In this document: one piece after another, positions 1 through 5,760 of the stretch
Layout: the number at the start of each line of letters is the position of its first letter
Numbering within the stretch: position 1 is the stretch's first letter
Origin: Phormidesmis priestleyi
GTDB lineage: Bacteria > Cyanobacteriota > Cyanobacteriia > Phormidesmidales > Phormidesmidaceae
DNA length: 11,618 nucleotides
Reading direction: 5' to 3'
Assembly: GCA_003242115.1 (NCBI GenBank)
Contig: QBMP01000034.1
Coordinates: forward strand, 1 to 11,618
Notes under the pieces: generated by a model
Database searches by the model: none
What the model was told of the DNA's origin: nothing
The model's input: only the letters and a program-made list of their open reading frames with translations
Made by a program: the position numbers and the translations under genes

Positions 1-123
1 GTCAACGAAATAATCATGTTTTCAAGGTTCCGTAAACCCCCACGAATTTGGAAGCTTTGGCTAATAATAGCCCCATTATCAGCAAATGTCGATGAGTTGC
101 AGTATTTCTTCACCTTTTTTGGC
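1..123. other. Left-edge intergenic sequence, no gene recognised
   Basis: This stretch lies beyond the terminator of the adaptation operon and runs into the window edge. I see no convincing coding region. It has a short AT-loop hairpin (GGCTA-ATAA-TAGCC, 59-72). At about 18-55 there is a segment with a C-run (ACCCCC) and, read on the minus strand, a TTGAAAAC-like end, which superficially resembles a CRISPR repeat. Only one copy is visible, so no array can be called. Confidence 0.4.
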
Positions 124-160
124 AAAAATGCCCTCAGCCGAGGGTATTCGGCTGAGGGCA
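124..160 (-). terminator. Rho-independent terminator of the RT-cas1 adaptation operon
   Basis: A perfect 13-bp inverted repeat (TGCCCTCAGCCGA, loop of 6 nt, then its complement; 129-160) is followed on the minus strand by a run of five T (124-128). The hairpin starts 41 nt past the stop of the coiled-coil/DUF2325 gene. It therefore closes the minus-strand operon RT-cas1, cas2, four-helix bundle, DUF2325. The plus-strand side of the stem lacks a U-tract, so termination should act on minus-strand transcripts only. Confidence 0.9.
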
Positions 161-201
161 ACTCACCTCCAGCGGTCATTTTCAGGCTTTAAGCAGTGCC
201 G

Positions 202-918
202 CTATCCCAGCTCCAGCAAAGCGACATGCCGCAACACCTCCCGCACAACGCCGCTCTTCCCCCTCAAATTCAGCATCACCACTTCGCCCGCTAACGCCCC
301 CGAAGCCTTCAGCCCAAACACTGCATGAGTCAACGAATGATTCATATACCCCGTAATAATCACAATCAAATCGCACCGCTCCAGCTTTGCCTTGAGCACC
401 GCCTTCGTTAGGCTGCTTTCCCAAGTCGGCGGTACCTCCACCCATCGCCGCAGTCCGTACCGCATCGTCAGCTTATTGATCACCTCGCGACGAGTCGCCT
501 CATGTCCGCCGATGATACCTAAGTTCACCTCAGCGAGATCAGGCAGATTAGGCGTCAAATCCAGTCCCGCATTTACCGTATCGCTCTCCTGCTGACTCCC
601 CTCAGCCATATCGGCAATATACAGCAGTAACTCATCTACCTGCTGCTCCAGCTCCCACACCCGCAGCTGCAACTCATCAAACTCTCGCGCCAATCCAGCA
701 TTGGTTTGCTTTAGCTCGCCCAGCTCCCTATCCGTATAGCGCAGCAGCTCATCAGCCTCCTGCTTCAACTGGTTATAATCAGCTCGCAACCTCGCCAACC
801 GCTGCATCAATCGCTCATTCTCCTGTCGCAGTTGCCCACCAGAAAATCTCAGCCCCTGCCGAATCCACCCAAGCTGTAGCCTGAGCCACTCCGGGCACAA
901 TTGCCGTAAGTTTCTCAT
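202..918 (-). CDS. Coiled-coil protein with C-terminal DUF2325-like domain
   Basis: This 238-residue soluble protein is the last gene of the adaptation operon. Residues about 28-100 are a long, charged, heptad-like coiled coil rich in L, E, Q and R. Residues about 132-233 look like a DUF2325 domain: a Rossmann-like start with GIIGGHE (134-140), a central hydrophobic strand CDLIVIITGYMNHS (182-195), then a lysine/glycine segment and VVMLNLRG (213-220). The function of DUF2325 is not known to me. Its fold suggests nucleotide or small-ligand sensing, and the coiled coil suggests oligomerisation or partner binding. The start codon is 4 nt after the stop of the four-helix-bundle gene, so the two are probably co-translated. 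Its place after RT-cas1 and cas2 suggests a role in spacer acquisition or its control, which is inference. No signal peptide or membrane segment is seen. Confidence 0.8.
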   Translation of the reverse strand: MRNLRQLCPEWLRLQLGWIRQGLRFSGGQLRQENERLMQRLARLRADYNQLKQEADELLRYTDRELGELKQTNAGLAREFDELQLRVWELEQQVDELLLYIADMAEGSQQESDTVNAGLDLTPNLPDLAEVNLGIIGGHEATRREVINKLTMRYGLRRWVEVPPTWESSLTKAVLKAKLERCDLIVIITGYMNHSLTHAVFGLKASGALAGEVVMLNLRGKSGVVREVLRHVALLELG

Positions 919-922
919 CGCC

Positions 923-1339
923 CTACCCCACTAAATTCACAACAACAGTCGCCGTATTAATCAAGCGGCCAATCTCTATCAAAACGTCGCTATACAGATC
1001 GCGATGCACCTGAGCGTCTTCAGCCTTCAGATACCCGCACTCCACCGCAAACGCAATCCAGGTTTGCACCGTTGCCGCTTTAGCGCTGGCCTCACTTAGC
1101 TTCGCTACAAACGCATCACGACACCGCCGATACTCCCAAGCCTCCGCCAAATAAGCGCACACCAACCGAGAGCCCTCTATCAGCTTCGCCACCAGCAAAT
1201 CTTCTTCCTCTGCTAGCATCGGCGGCAGCAGCCAATGCAGCCGCATCGCCTCATTAAACGCTAGCTGATACGCAATCAGCTCCTTGTAACCCTCCGGCTG
1301 ATAAGTCATCGCGTAAGCCGTCATCAATCTCTGTTTCAT
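923..1339 (-). CDS. Four-helix-bundle protein (S23 / Avd-like family)
   Basis: This is a 138-residue all-helical protein. It resembles the four-helix-bundle family that includes 23S-rRNA intervening-sequence proteins and Avd, the accessory protein of diversity-generating retroelements. Visible family features are the early YKELIAYQLAFNEA helix (18-31), the acidic LAEEED stretch (42-47), the second helix with IEGSRL (54-59), the third helix LSEASAKAATVQTWIAFAV (81-99) followed by the GYLKAED turn (102-108), and a final amphipathic helix. I chose the ATG at 1339 because AAGGAG lies 9 nt upstream; the frame is open to 1384, but that start would overlap the cas2 stop and lacks such a site. It sits 41 nt after cas2 and 4 nt before the DUF2325 gene. 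Avd binds its RT in retroelements, so an RT-Cas1 partner role is an attractive but unproven inference. Confidence 0.82.
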   Translation of the reverse strand: MKQRLMTAYAMTYQPEGYKELIAYQLAFNEAMRLHWLLPPMLAEEEDLLVAKLIEGSRLVCAYLAEAWEYRRCRDAFVAKLSEASAKAATVQTWIAFAVECGYLKAEDAQVHRDLYSDVLIEIGRLINTATVVVNLVG

Positions 1340-1348
1340 GATCTTGTT

Positions 1349-1354
1349 CTCCTT
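1349..1354 (-). promoter_or_regulatory. Shine-Dalgarno site fixing the four-helix-bundle start
   Basis: AAGGAG on the minus strand, 9 nt before the ATG at 1339. It is the clearest ribosome binding site of the adaptation operon. It argues for the 138-residue form over the longer frame that opens at 1384. Confidence 0.8.
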
Positions 1355-1380
1355 AAAAACTGTTATACTTCTGCTCTGTC

Positions 1381-1659
1381 TCAAACAATAAAAGCCACAT
1401 CATCTACCTCACGTTCTGGCTGCATCCCCATCACCGTCACCTTCTTCCGGTAACGCGGTGACATCGGATAAAACCGAACCTGATCCTCTCCCTCATCAAT
1501 AAAATTCGCCAATTTCTTATTCAACATCTGCCGCTGATCTGGCGTCAGGACACACTCAAACACCGACTTCTGCACCCGCAACCCGTAGCCCTCTAAGATA
1601 TGGGCCACTTTGTTACGGCGGCGATCCAAAACAACGTCATAGCAAACTAGGTAAAACAT
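1381..1659 (-). CDS. cas2: CRISPR-associated Cas2
   Basis: This is a 92-residue Cas2, the dimeric ferredoxin-fold partner that bridges Cas1 dimers in the spacer-integration complex. It begins MFYLVCYDVVLDRRRNK, with the first beta strand ending in the conserved aspartate (D8) and the following arginines. The helix-strand segment YGLRVQKSVFECVL follows, as usual for Cas2, and length is normal. The ATG at 1659 shares its A with the RT-Cas1 stop (TAATG), so translation is probably coupled. An in-frame GTG at 1671 would add four residues and seems less likely because Cas2 proteins normally start right at the first strand. It is in the same operon as RT-cas1 upstream and the four-helix-bundle gene 41 nt downstream. 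Confidence 0.96.
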   Translation of the reverse strand: MFYLVCYDVVLDRRRNKVAHILEGYGLRVQKSVFECVLTPDQRQMLNKKLANFIDEGEDQVRFYPMSPRYRKKVTVMGMQPEREVDDVAFIV

Positions 1660-3632
1660 TATTTTTTCCACACCATCGGCCTATACCCTCCTTCCCGTTC
1701 TCCGGTAATACAGGCCGCATATTCCCAAACTTGAAGCTCAAAGCATCGCCTGAGGCTCACTTTGTACCCTGTATGCGGATGCACCGTTTCCGATTGCAGC
1801 TTCTCTTCCCAATGCTTCAGAAAGCGCTTTAGTCCATCGGGATGCAGGTACACGCCGCCGCGCCCGTCTGGTGGCGTAAAGTCTTCTGGTGTGTAAATGT
1901 TGGAGTTAATCAAATACGCCACCAGCGAATCCACTGCCATCGCTCGAAACTCTTCTACTAAGTCACATATCAGCGAAGGTCGATTCGGTTGGGGCACATG
2001 CAGGTTGCCAAAGTGCGTGTGCAGTCCTGCTGCCTCGGTCATCGCATGAACATTTTGCGAAAGCAGTGTGTACCCCAGGCTCAGCAGGCTATTAACCGGG
2101 TCAGTAGGCGGACGGCGAGTGCGCTTGTCAAAGGAAAACGGCCCCTTCAACAGCGAGCCATAGGCTCGAAAGTATAGGCTGGCTCCCTGGCCCTCGTAGC
2201 CCAGCATCGACTCTACGGTTTCGGCAGCTTGCACCTTTTTCATCAGCACAGCAATCTCTCTAATCGCCTTAGTCGCCAAATCACTGGCTCGCCGCTGTCG
2301 CAACCGCATCAACAGCTTGCGAGAGTTATGCAGCTTGCCGACAATCACATTCATCGCCTGCTGCCGAATAAATGCTTCATCCTGCGACTTCGCTACTTGC
2401 GCCACTAAGTAGTCAATCCTCGCCTGCCCGGTCGTTTCTAGTCGCCCAAAATAACGCCCCTTATTTGATAGATACAGCAGCGGAATCCGTCGTTGCAGCG
2501 CTAGCCGCACCGCCCCATGTGATACTGTACAAGCTCCAAACAACACCACAAAAGTAATATTGTTTGCCGGTACACTAATGCGCATCTGCTGCTCGTGAAA
2601 CACCTGGAACTGCTGGTGGCGCACCCGTAAATACGCACCCTGCTCAGTCACATATAATGTCGTCATCCCATCTCTCCAATATTCATCGGTTGATTTTTTG
2701 GTTTTGATCTTTGGTAGTCGGATAATGCTGCAAGCCTTCGGCGGCCCATATACGGGTCTTGCAGCTTTCTTCTCCTTTTTTGTGTGAAACCACGTCCTCA
2801 CTGGCGCAATTACCTGCTGAGCCTGAAACTGGTGACCCAAAAAGGTAAAGCCTTCATCGGGGGCAACAATCCGCGTTTTCTGCGGGTTCAGCGTTAGGTA
2901 AATGTCTTCTAGCCAGTCATGCATCATCACCAGCGAACGATTCGCCTGTAAATAGCTCTGAAACACCACCACAAAGTCATCGCCGTAGCGCACCAGCGGA
3001 ATCTGCGCTTTCAAACAAAGCCGGTCAAACTCACTTAAATACAAATTTGCTAGCGCCCCGGAGAGAATGCCGCCCTGTAATACACCTTTGTTAGGCCGAT
3101 AAAACTGCCCTTGCAGCACCATGCCTGTCTTTAGCTGCTGCTCAATCAGCCTGACTTTTGCCAGCGGAATCTTTAGCCGCTCCAATTGGCCCAGCAGCAC
3201 ACCCCAAGAGAGATTGTCAAAAAACTGCTGTATGTCGCCTTTAATCACCCAGCTCGGCTGTTCGCCATACCGGATCATCACCTGATCCACCGCGCTATAA
3301 ATAGAGAGTCCAGGCCGATAGGCAAAGGCGCTATCGGTAAACGTCGCCTCCAGTCGAGGATAGATAGCCTGAAGCAGGTAGCGTTGCAAAATGCGATCGC
3401 GTACCGTAGAAAGCCCAATCAACCTTTGCCCGCCGCTCTTTTTAGGCACAAAGAATCCCTTCGCCGGACTCGCCCCATAGATCTCCTGCCGTAGCTGCCG
3501 GTGCATTTGCCCCAACTGCTCTTGCGCCACGCCAGCAAACAGATCCGTCGTAATGCCATCTACTCCCGCCGCCGGACTTCCCCTTTGCACCATTCCCCAT
3601 GCCGCGTGAAGATGTTCTGCATAAACCTGCAT
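1659..3632 (-). CDS. cas1: Reverse transcriptase-Cas1 fusion (RT-Cas1)
   Basis: A 657-residue fusion of a group II intron-like RT to Cas1, expected to copy RNA-derived spacers and integrate them with Cas2. RT signs, numbered from the chosen start: GVDGITTDLF (23-32), the KSGGQRLIGL block (65-74), AYRPG (104-108), GDIQQFF with the first catalytic Asp (132-138), QGGILSG (186-192), YGDD with the catalytic aspartates (216-219) and LGHQF (265-269). The Cas1 part runs from about 323 to the end, with likely metal ligands E480 (in YEGQG), H545 (in GNLHVP), D557 and E560 (in CDLVEEFR). All seem intact. There is no N-terminal Cas6 domain, unlike some RT-Cas1 proteins. I prefer the ATG at 3632, where GAGG lies 7 nt upstream. 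The frame stays open to an ATG at 3728, but the extra 32 residues are mostly translated tandem repeat (LTYELT-type); an intermediate ATG is at 3662. The stop overlaps the cas2 start by one base. Confidence 0.96.
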   Translation of the reverse strand: MQVYAEHLHAAWGMVQRGSPAAGVDGITTDLFAGVAQEQLGQMHRQLRQEIYGASPAKGFFVPKKSGGQRLIGLSTVRDRILQRYLLQAIYPRLEATFTDSAFAYRPGLSIYSAVDQVMIRYGEQPSWVIKGDIQQFFDNLSWGVLLGQLERLKIPLAKVRLIEQQLKTGMVLQGQFYRPNKGVLQGGILSGALANLYLSEFDRLCLKAQIPLVRYGDDFVVVFQSYLQANRSLVMMHDWLEDIYLTLNPQKTRIVAPDEGFTFLGHQFQAQQVIAPVRTWFHTKKEKKAARPVYGPPKACSIIRLPKIKTKKSTDEYWRDGMTTLYVTEQGAYLRVRHQQFQVFHEQQMRISVPANNITFVVLFGACTVSHGAVRLALQRRIPLLYLSNKGRYFGRLETTGQARIDYLVAQVAKSQDEAFIRQQAMNVIVGKLHNSRKLLMRLRQRRASDLATKAIREIAVLMKKVQAAETVESMLGYEGQGASLYFRAYGSLLKGPFSFDKRTRRPPTDPVNSLLSLGYTLLSQNVHAMTEAAGLHTHFGNLHVPQPNRPSLICDLVEEFRAMAVDSLVAYLINSNIYTPEDFTPPDGRGGVYLHPDGLKRFLKHWEEKLQSETVHPHTGYKVSLRRCFELQVWEYAACITGEREGGYRPMVWKK

Positions 3633-3786
3633 TGAATAGCCTCGCTTGGTTGACAAATCCATACTGACAACGGCCAACGTCAGCTCATACGTCAGTTCCG
3701 TCAGTTTATGGGTGAGTTCATAGGTCACTTCATGCGCCAGTTCGTTCAGTTGCTAAAATGAGGCAGATAACTGGCCTCGACTGCTT
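3633..3786. promoter_or_regulatory. Divergent intergenic region between RT-cas1 and the HTH/NB-ARC gene
   Basis: This 154-bp region must carry the promoters for the adaptation operon (minus) and the STAND gene (plus). Most of it is occupied by a degenerate 12/9-bp tandem repeat (3678-3755). GAGG at 3640-3643 is a plausible Shine-Dalgarno site for RT-cas1. TAAAAT at 3754-3759 could be a plus-strand -10 element, but I see no good matching -35. No exact promoter is claimed. Confidence 0.45.
3678..3755. repeat. Degenerate tandem repeat, 12- and 9-bp units
   Basis: Seven consecutive units can be read on the plus strand: cgtcagctcata, cgtcagttc, cgtcagtttatg, ggtgagttcata, ggtcacttcatg, cgccagttc, gttcagttgcta. 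Their lengths are 12-9-12-12-12-9-12, with a consensus near nGTCAGTTCATn. All units are multiples of three, so one minus-strand frame over most of the array stays open and reads as an LTYELTHKLTELTYELT-like peptide ahead of RT-Cas1. The array sits between two divergent genes. It could be operator DNA, a replication-slippage relic or a coding extension. Confidence 0.8.
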
Positions 3787-5226
3787 ATGGCTCGCTCTGT
3801 TTGTGTACATCCTGATCACAAAGACACCGTTGCAACTGCCCTAGAACGCAACGGCTTTTTAACCCAAGGAGACCTCGCCGCCAACCTGATGATCGCGCTC
3901 TCTACCGTCAGCCGGTTCTGTCGGGGCATTCGCGTCTCAATTGCCAGTTTCGAGCAAATCTGTGAGGCGCTTGCACTCGAACCCAAGCGAGTGATGCGGC
4001 CATTAGCGGTTGAACCTAGAACCCTTAATAGCCGCACAAATTTAGACCCCAGCACCACACCTACTGGCACCCAGTTTTTTGCCTACGATCCTTTTTGGGT
4101 CGGGCGCGAACTACTCACGCAAGCCCTCACCGACAAACTCAGTGAAAGCTGTCGTCTGATGCTGCTCACTGGCCTTGCAGGCATCGGCAAAACGGCCCTA
4201 TCAGAGCGCCTAGCCATAGAGTTGCAAACCAAAGCCACTCGCTACCGTCTGCTGCGAGAAAACTTCGATAATCAAGAACAGTCCACAGACTTTGTAAGTT
4301 TTGCCGCCCGATTGCTAGAAAGCTGCAATCAACCCGTACTGCCCGAAGAGCGCAGCCAAAGCGCACCGCTTACCCGCCGCCTAGTTGCCCATCTGCAAAC
4401 AACGCCCACGCTCATTCTGATAGATTCGCTGGAACATATTTTGAAAGGGGATGAAGTCAAAGGCTGGAGCGAATTCGTCGATGACAGTTACGTCACGTTC
4501 TTTCAAGCCATTCTTGCCAGCAATACCTTTCAAAGCCGGTTCATTCTCACCTCTCAAGAGCTACCGGCTCAAATTGTAGAAGCTGGCTCCAGATATCTCA
4601 GCACTTGGCATCGTCAGCCGATTAGCGGTTTAAGTGAACCAGAGCAACAGGCGCTCTTTGAGAAAACAGGCTTTACGCTTAGCGCTGACCTTACCCGAAT
4701 CGGTAGAGCTTATGAAGGGCATCCGCTGGCCTTGCGCACTATTTTGGGCGAGATTGGCGATCGCCCCTTCTTCGGCAATGTCGATGCCTATTGGAAACGC
4801 TATGGCTCAGAAATTGAGGCGGTGGAAAAATCTATCGCCGAAGCCGCTGCGGGCAATACCACAGGCGCAGATGACAAATGGCAGCTTGATCGCTTCACTC
4901 GCGCCCTACGACGCAATGTACAGCAGCGGCTAGAACAAACTTTCGACCGCCTACAGCAAGACGCCCGCTATGCTTACATTCTGCTGTGCGAAACTGCTGT
5001 TTACCGTTGCCCGGTTCCGGAAGACTGGTGGCTCAGCCATTTAGAAGATTGGGATCAGAACGACCATCAACAAATGATGGCGTTGGATGTGCTGCGCGAC
5101 AGATATCTCGTCGAAGAAATGACCGAAGACACCGAGCTTTTGCTGAGACAGCACAATCTGATCCGCAGCCTTGCCCTAGCCCATCTCAAAAAGCTCACTT
5201 TCACACCTGATCCTTTGCCGTTGTAA
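3787..5226 (+). CDS. HTH domain plus NB-ARC (STAND) ATPase
   Basis: This 479-residue protein is the only plus-strand gene here. Residues about 12-68 form a helix-turn-helix region (LTQGDLAANL, then LSTVSRFCRG), of the kind found at the N-terminus of cyanobacterial NB-ARC proteins. Residues from about 103 form a STAND NTPase: GRELL (106-110), Walker A GLAGIGKT (129-136), Walker B LILID (209-213), the sensor-like RFILTSQE (251-258) and a GLPL-type GHPLALR (311-317). A winged-helix-like segment with VLRDRYLVEE follows near the C-terminus. There are no TPR, WD40 or other C-terminal sensor repeats and no toxic effector domain, so it is short for a STAND immune receptor and looks more like a ligand-gated regulator. 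It is divergent from the adaptation operon across the tandem repeat, so control of that operon is possible. The Shine-Dalgarno site is weak. A fortuitous neighbour remains possible. Confidence 0.85.
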   Translation: MARSVCVHPDHKDTVATALERNGFLTQGDLAANLMIALSTVSRFCRGIRVSIASFEQICEALALEPKRVMRPLAVEPRTLNSRTNLDPSTTPTGTQFFAYDPFWVGRELLTQALTDKLSESCRLMLLTGLAGIGKTALSERLAIELQTKATRYRLLRENFDNQEQSTDFVSFAARLLESCNQPVLPEERSQSAPLTRRLVAHLQTTPTLILIDSLEHILKGDEVKGWSEFVDDSYVTFFQAILASNTFQSRFILTSQELPAQIVEAGSRYLSTWHRQPISGLSEPEQQALFEKTGFTLSADLTRIGRAYEGHPLALRTILGEIGDRPFFGNVDAYWKRYGSEIEAVEKSIAEAAAGNTTGADDKWQLDRFTRALRRNVQQRLEQTFDRLQQDARYAYILLCETAVYRCPVPEDWWLSHLEDWDQNDHQQMMALDVLRDRYLVEEMTEDTELLLRQHNLIRSLALAHLKKLTFTPDPLPL

Positions 5227-5247
5227 GCCATCCTGCTACAGCCTGAA

Positions 5248-5667
5248 CTATAGAATAGTTAGGTAGGTTTCCTTGTCGGTTGTAGGCAAGTGCTTCAGCC
5301 TTTGTTTCTTCAAATCGGGATCTAAGCCCAAATCTTCTAGCGGAATAAGCCCCAACAATGGCGTTTGCCCGACAGGTAGCTCGACACATTTGTAAGACCC
5401 TTCTTTCCCTTCCACGTTAAGTCTTACCCTATCGTAAACATTGACAGATTGAGTCCCCATTGCGGTTTTAGCCTCAATGGTTCCTACGGATTTTAGTCCT
5501 AGCTTAGCAATGATATCGGCAGGTAAACACAATCGAGTGGCACCCGTATCGACCAGCACGTTATCGAGAGTGCAGCGGCGAATTCCATCGGATGGAATAA
5601 AACCTCTTTCTGCCAGCATTTCGTCAACGTCGTTAGTCAAGTTCAGCGTGACGACAATTTTGCCCAT
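5248..5667 (-). CDS. Retropepsin-like aspartic protease (clan AA)
   Basis: This 139-residue single-domain protein has the retropepsin pattern. The catalytic motif VDTGATRLCLP has D40-T41-G42, followed by the helix IIAKLGL (53-59). The second family signature, a hydrophobic flap-to-helix segment LLGLIPLEDLGL (104-115), is near the C-terminus. Such one-lobe proteases act as homodimers, each subunit giving one catalytic Asp. No signal peptide is seen, so it should be cytosolic. Small proteins of this kind are common in cyanobacteria and their substrates are unknown. The gene is convergent with the STAND gene (21 nt between stops) and lies 93 nt downstream of the CARF-like membrane protein on the same strand. 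A role in a CRISPR signalling output is only inference, and it may simply be a resident gene. No clear Shine-Dalgarno site is seen. Confidence 0.85.
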   Translation of the reverse strand: MGKIVVTLNLTNDVDEMLAERGFIPSDGIRRCTLDNVLVDTGATRLCLPADIIAKLGLKSVGTIEAKTAMGTQSVNVYDRVRLNVEGKEGSYKCVELPVGQTPLLGLIPLEDLGLDPDLKKQRLKHLPTTDKETYLTIL

Positions 5668-5760
5668 TTTTGTATCAGTTGCTGTGGACTAGCTCATAGG
5701 ATTTTGACTGACGACATCTATAATGAGTACTTTCTTATTCTAATCGTAATGGCTCCTGCT
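5668..5760. other. Intergenic gap between membrane CARF gene and protease gene
   Basis: This 93-nt AT-rich gap has no gene. A TATAAT-like element (5719-5724, plus strand; TATAGA when read on minus) is present but lacks a properly spaced -35 on either strand. The gap is wider than those within the csm genes, so the protease may have its own promoter. Confidence 0.35.

Noticed and set aside
1340..1384. Longer start for the four-helix-bundle protein
   Set aside because: It would overlap the cas2 stop and has no good ribosome site, whereas AAGGAG stands 9 nt before the ATG at 1339.
1659..3632. Free-standing group II intron or retron explaining the RT
   Set aside because: The RT domain is continuous in frame with a complete Cas1 domain and followed by cas2; no intron RNA structure or maturase/endonuclease domain is seen.
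3633..3728. N-terminal extension of RT-Cas1 to the ATG at 3728 (or 3662)
   Set aside because: The extra residues are mostly translated tandem repeat, and the ATG at 3632 has a GAGG site at good spacing and begins where the RT family usually does. Kept as an alternative start.
5227..5247. Bidirectional terminator between the convergent STAND and protease genes
   Set aside because: No stable inverted repeat with a T-tract could be found in the 21-nt gap or just beside it.
202..5667. Short open frames on the opposite strand of the RT-cas1, DUF2325, protease and STAND genes
   Set aside because: They lie entirely inside well-supported genes, lack ribosome sites and show no recognisable domains, so they are shadow frames.
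5704..5724. Plus-strand promoter TTGACT plus TATAAT in the protease/CARF gap
   Set aside because: The two boxes are only 9 bp apart, far from the 16-18 bp needed, and no plus-strand gene follows.
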